Assembly (NCBI GenBank): GCA_903843305.1
Contig: CAIMPI010000027.1
Span: 26,671-90,670, forward strand
Length of the DNA stretch: 64,000 nt
Direction: 5' to 3'
From: an uncultured Chlorobiaceae bacterium
GTDB lineage: Bacteria > Bacteroidota > Chlorobiia > Chlorobiales > Chlorobiaceae
In this document: piece after piece, positions 61,776-64,000 of the stretch
Layout of the letters: each line of letters starts with the position of its first letter
How positions within the stretch are numbered: the first letter of the stretch is position 1
Position numbers and translations under genes: made by a program
Notes under the pieces: model-generated
Database searches by the model: none
The model's input: the letters and a program-made list of their open reading frames with translations, nothing else
What the model was told of the DNA's origin: nothing

Positions 61776-62774
61776 TTACCCAAATTTATTCAGGTAATCG
61801 AGAATATGGTCAGCAATCATGCTTTGAGAAAGATCATTCATACAACGAAAATGGCCTTTCGGACAATGATTACGACCAATATGTGAACAGGGCCTGCAAG
61901 AAAGTCCTTCGACCTCGAAAAGATCATAAGGAGTATGATAGGGAAGAAAACCAAATAAGGGAGAGGACGAGCCAAAAAGCACAAAGAGTTTTTTACCGAA
62001 CGCCGACGCTATATGCATGAGTCCCGTATCATTACAAAGCACAGCATCACAACGTTCAAGAATCGATGCTGTCTGCATGAGCGTGCAGTTACCGGCAAGG
62101 TTGAGAACCATTGAGCGACAGGTATCGGGCAAAGCCTTCAGGATCTCTAAAGCATGGGAGGCATCCTCTTTTCCCCCGAGAAGGAGTACTTGTAAAGACT
62201 TTTGTTCGAGCAAAAAAGAGATCAGAGAAGCAAAGTGCTGCGGAGGGTAGCGCTTCGTAAAGTGTTTAGCGCCAAAACAAAGCCCGAGAGTTATAGTTGC
62301 CTGATCAAAAAAAGGACTGGCAAACGCTTTATCTTCAGAAGTGGGATAGAGCTCGCACCCCCAAAGATCACCAGATATCGAAAAGTCACGCAATGCATCA
62401 AGATAGCGGTCAACGACGCTTCGACAAGAACCGTAACAATTGATTTTGAAATATACCAATAACCATTTTTTCCAATTCTCTTTATGGTACTGAACCATGT
62501 GGGCTACTCTCAGAGAACGAACTATTGCCCGTGAGCGATAATTGTTCTGAAGGTCAACCACAAGATCATAACTACCTGTTGGTAATTGTTCTGTAGTGTA
62601 AATCGTTGAGATGCGAAGATTTGTAGCAAGAAGCGACACAAAGGATGGTTTTGTGCAGTAATCAATCCGAGCTTCCGGATATGCCTTGTCAAGGTAACGG
62701 AGCAATGGTGTGGTAAGGATAATATCGCCAATAGAGCTGAGCCTTAGCACAAGTATCTTGTTGATCGTCTGCAT
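61776..62774 (-). CDS. Glycosyltransferase family 9 (heptosyltransferase-like)
   Basis: ATG 62774 (MQTINKILVLRLSSIGDIILTTPLLRYLDKAYP) gives 332 residues. GT9 hallmarks: the N-terminal LRLSSIGDI, LVVDLQNNYRSR, LCFGAKHFTKRYPPQHFASLI and LCNDTGLMHIASAFGKKLFVLFGSSSPLFGFLP. It uses ADP-heptose (or a related nucleotide sugar) in LPS core assembly at the inner face of the membrane. The exact acceptor cannot be read from sequence. Confidence 0.9.
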   Translation of the reverse strand: MQTINKILVLRLSSIGDIILTTPLLRYLDKAYPEARIDYCTKPSFVSLLATNLRISTIYTTEQLPTGSYDLVVDLQNNYRSRAIVRSLRVAHMVQYHKENWKKWLLVYFKINCYGSCRSVVDRYLDALRDFSISGDLWGCELYPTSEDKAFASPFFDQATITLGLCFGAKHFTKRYPPQHFASLISFLLEQKSLQVLLLGGKEDASHALEILKALPDTCRSMVLNLAGNCTLMQTASILERCDAVLCNDTGLMHIASAFGKKLFVLFGSSSPLFGFLPYHTPYDLFEVEGLSCRPCSHIGRNHCPKGHFRCMNDLSQSMIADHILDYLNKFG

Positions 62775-62790
62775 ACTGTTGTGTGCCGAC

Positions 62791-63318
62791 TTACGACCAG
62801 AATTCCCACCAAGCCTTGTAAGCGGCAGGTTTTTTGCTTGGCAATGCAGCCTCAAGCTTCCTGATAGAGTGCTCAATCGTGAGTTGCTGCTCCTCTTTGT
62901 TCTTCAGTTCTCCTTTTTTTTCAGTAATCATCTCGCCAACGGTCCTGAATACTTTGAGTGCCTCTTCAAAACGGCCAACACCTTCCAGAGCAGCAGCCTG
63001 GTTGCGGACTGCATCGATCCAAAGTTGTCCTTCCTCCTGATGCAGTTCTCCCCTGCGGTTGAAATAACGAAGCGCAATTTCAGTTGACAGGAGAGCTTCG
63101 GCATAATGCCCAAGCTTTACAAGTGCACCTGAAAGTCCAGTATGAGATATGGCATCAAATCCGTCATAATCAAAAGCCTCATCTTGCGGTATGGTACGAG
63201 AAACCTCGATGGCTCTTCTGTAACTTGCCGCCGCTTCCTCAAAGCAGCCTTCCTGCAGTTGTTTTTCACCTTCGCTCAGTGCCAGATAGGAGTACCCAAC
63301 CTGTTTCAATGGCTTCAT
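62791..63318 (-). CDS. Tetratricopeptide-repeat protein
   Basis: 175 residues, no signal peptide. At least three TPR-like helical pairs: YSYLALSEGEKQLQEGCFEEAAASYRRAIEVS, AISHTGLSGALVKLGHYAEALLSTEIALRYF and AVRNQAAALEGVGRFEEALKVFRTVGEM. A charged helix and a Trp-rich tail (AYKAWWEFWS) end it. Function unknown. It is 16 bp upstream of the GT9 gene and 13 bp downstream of the thioesterase gene, so the three are probably one operon. Confidence 0.8.
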   Translation of the reverse strand: MKPLKQVGYSYLALSEGEKQLQEGCFEEAAASYRRAIEVSRTIPQDEAFDYDGFDAISHTGLSGALVKLGHYAEALLSTEIALRYFNRRGELHQEEGQLWIDAVRNQAAALEGVGRFEEALKVFRTVGEMITEKKGELKNKEEQQLTIEHSIRKLEAALPSKKPAAYKAWWEFWS

Positions 63319-63331
63319 AAGTTCTTTACTA

Positions 63332-63730
63332 TTAGGGTAAGATCAAGAGAGCGTCAAGCTGTTTCGGAATTTCCGGCCGTCCTTTTGTGTTGAGCGCAGT
63401 TCCGATGATTTTCGCCTTCAAAACCGACTTATGATCAGACAACCTGAAAATATCCTGATAAAAAACAAACTTCAAGGCTGACTCACGCCGCAGATTGAGA
63501 CCAACAACAAAAGTATCACCTGAGACAAGTGGAAATTTGTAATCAAGTTCGGCACGAACGACGACAAGATTGATTCCCTGTCTTGTATACTCGCTGAAAT
63601 CAATGCCAACTTGCTTCAGATATTCATGCCTGACATGCTCAAGATAGTTCTGGTAAACACTGTTATTGACTATTCCCTGCATGTCACACTCATAATCACG
63701 CACACTCATCTCAAGGGTAAATGTATACAT
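63332..63730 (-). CDS. Acyl-CoA thioesterase, hotdog fold (YbgC/4HBT family)
   Basis: 132 residues with the 4-hydroxybenzoyl-CoA thioesterase pattern: MSVRDYECDMQGIVNNSVYQNYLEHVRHEYLKQVG, where the Asp of D..GIVNNS.Y is the catalytic-type residue, then LVVVRAELDYKFPLVSGDTFVVGL. It hydrolyses acyl-CoA thioesters; the substrate is not predictable. First of a probable three-gene operon. Confidence 0.9.
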   Translation of the reverse strand: MYTFTLEMSVRDYECDMQGIVNNSVYQNYLEHVRHEYLKQVGIDFSEYTRQGINLVVVRAELDYKFPLVSGDTFVVGLNLRRESALKFVFYQDIFRLSDHKSVLKAKIIGTALNTKGRPEIPKQLDALLILP

Positions 63731-63889
63731 AATAACAAAATTTCATGACGGGCGCATGTTAGAAATGAAGATCGCTATCAAGTGGCGATAATATAATGAA
63801 AATCGGGGAAAGATCGGAGTTACCCATCAAGAGCATGTTACGGGTGTGGGAGAAAGGGAGTGAGGTAATGAGTAAAGGGAAGAAACAGC

Positions 63890-63913
63890 AAAGCCCATCG
63901 TAGGATGGGCTTT
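63890..63913 (-). terminator. Terminator downstream of 5S rRNA
   Basis: Perfect 10-bp stem aaagcccatc-gtag-gatgggcttt, lying just after the 5S 3' end when read on the minus strand, with a T-rich stretch following (TTTGCTGTTTCTT). Confidence 0.85.
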
Positions 63914-63926
63914 AGCTGTGATAAAA

Positions 63927-64000
63927 ACTCGGCGACGACCTACTCTCCCGCGGTTAAGCAGTACCATCGGCTCTCCAGGGCTTAACTACTCTGTTCGGAA
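63927..64000 (-). rRNA. rrf: 5S ribosomal RNA, 3' part
   Basis: The minus strand reads TTCCGAACAGAGTAGTTAAG, CCCTGGAGAGCCGATGGTAC and ends GGGAGAGTAGGTCGTCGCCG, the conserved 3' two thirds of bacterial 5S rRNA (CCGAACncaG...GGGAGAGTAGG). The remaining 5' part and the rest of an rRNA operon lie beyond the right edge. The 3' end is placed at about 63927. Confidence 0.95.

Noticed and set aside
1-64000. CRISPR arrays, tRNAs, intact insertion sequences, prophage
   Set aside because: No regularly spaced direct repeats, cloverleaf-like tRNA segments, transposase ORFs or phage structural genes were seen while reading both strands.

Overview
The window looks like chromosome of a green sulfur bacterium (Chlorobiaceae, Chlorobium/Pelodictyon type). 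The main reason is a long minus-strand sulfur-oxidation region: dsrC-A-B-L-U-E-F-H-T-M-K-J-O-P plus a CysG-type siroheme synthase, two different sulfide:quinone oxidoreductase homologues, rhodanese-TusA-DsrE2, a TauE-type exporter and a cytoplasmic sulfite-oxidising molybdoenzyme of the Soe type. I cannot name a species from sequence reading alone.

Layout. Bases 1-8.2 kb hold housekeeping genes: 3' part of pyrF, glmS, a TIGR01777 epimerase, a ferritin-like protein, amt-glnB, a TPR lipoprotein/secreted protein, scpA and yjbQ. Bases 8.2-20.1 kb form an accessory region: a type I restriction-modification operon (hsdM-hsdS-hsdR) carrying two decayed 'restriction-linked' ORFs and a small conserved unknown gene, a membrane-anchored unknown, a remnant of a plasmid RepA gene, a ParDE toxin-antitoxin pair, and msrA-dipZ with a truncated msrB. 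Bases 20.4-24.1 kb hold a DUF1015 gene, tsaE-tsaB and a secreted protein that joins a '4-fold beta flower'-like N-terminus to a GH12 glycosidase domain.

Bases 24.2-58.6 kb are the sulfur region. The dsr operon (37.24 -> 24.20 kb) encodes the sulfur carrier DsrC, reverse sulfite reductase DsrAB, its NAD(P)H-linked partner DsrL, the sulfur-transferase DsrEFH, the membrane complex DsrMKJOP and siroheme synthesis. Upstream lie small c-type cytochromes next to a DUF4405 membrane cytochrome that is frameshifted by an exact 16-bp tandem duplication; an SQR followed by an unannotated 52-residue gene; and an RND efflux operon led by a CsoR/CstR-family repressor with a 33-bp near-perfect palindrome upstream. 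In that operon the membrane-fusion gene has been deleted down to its last ~36 codons. A second long operon (56.97 -> 48.13 kb) runs soeA/soeBC - tauE - DUF1634 - dsrE2 - rhodanese - tusA - dsrN. Taken together: SQR oxidises sulfide, persulfide is handed on by rhodanese/TusA/DsrE2 to DsrEFH-DsrC, DsrAB-DsrL makes sulfite, DsrMKJOP recycles DsrC, and sulfite is oxidised by SoeABC or exported by the TauE homologue. No aprBA, qmo or sat is visible here.

Bases 59-64 kb return to housekeeping: a UPF0149 gene, rpsF-ssb-rpsR-rplI, a GT9 glycosyltransferase, a TPR protein, a hotdog thioesterase and, at the right edge, the 3' part of a 5S rRNA gene with its terminator. No CRISPR array, intact insertion sequence or tRNA was found. 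Function calls come from reading motifs and remembered families; no database search was run.
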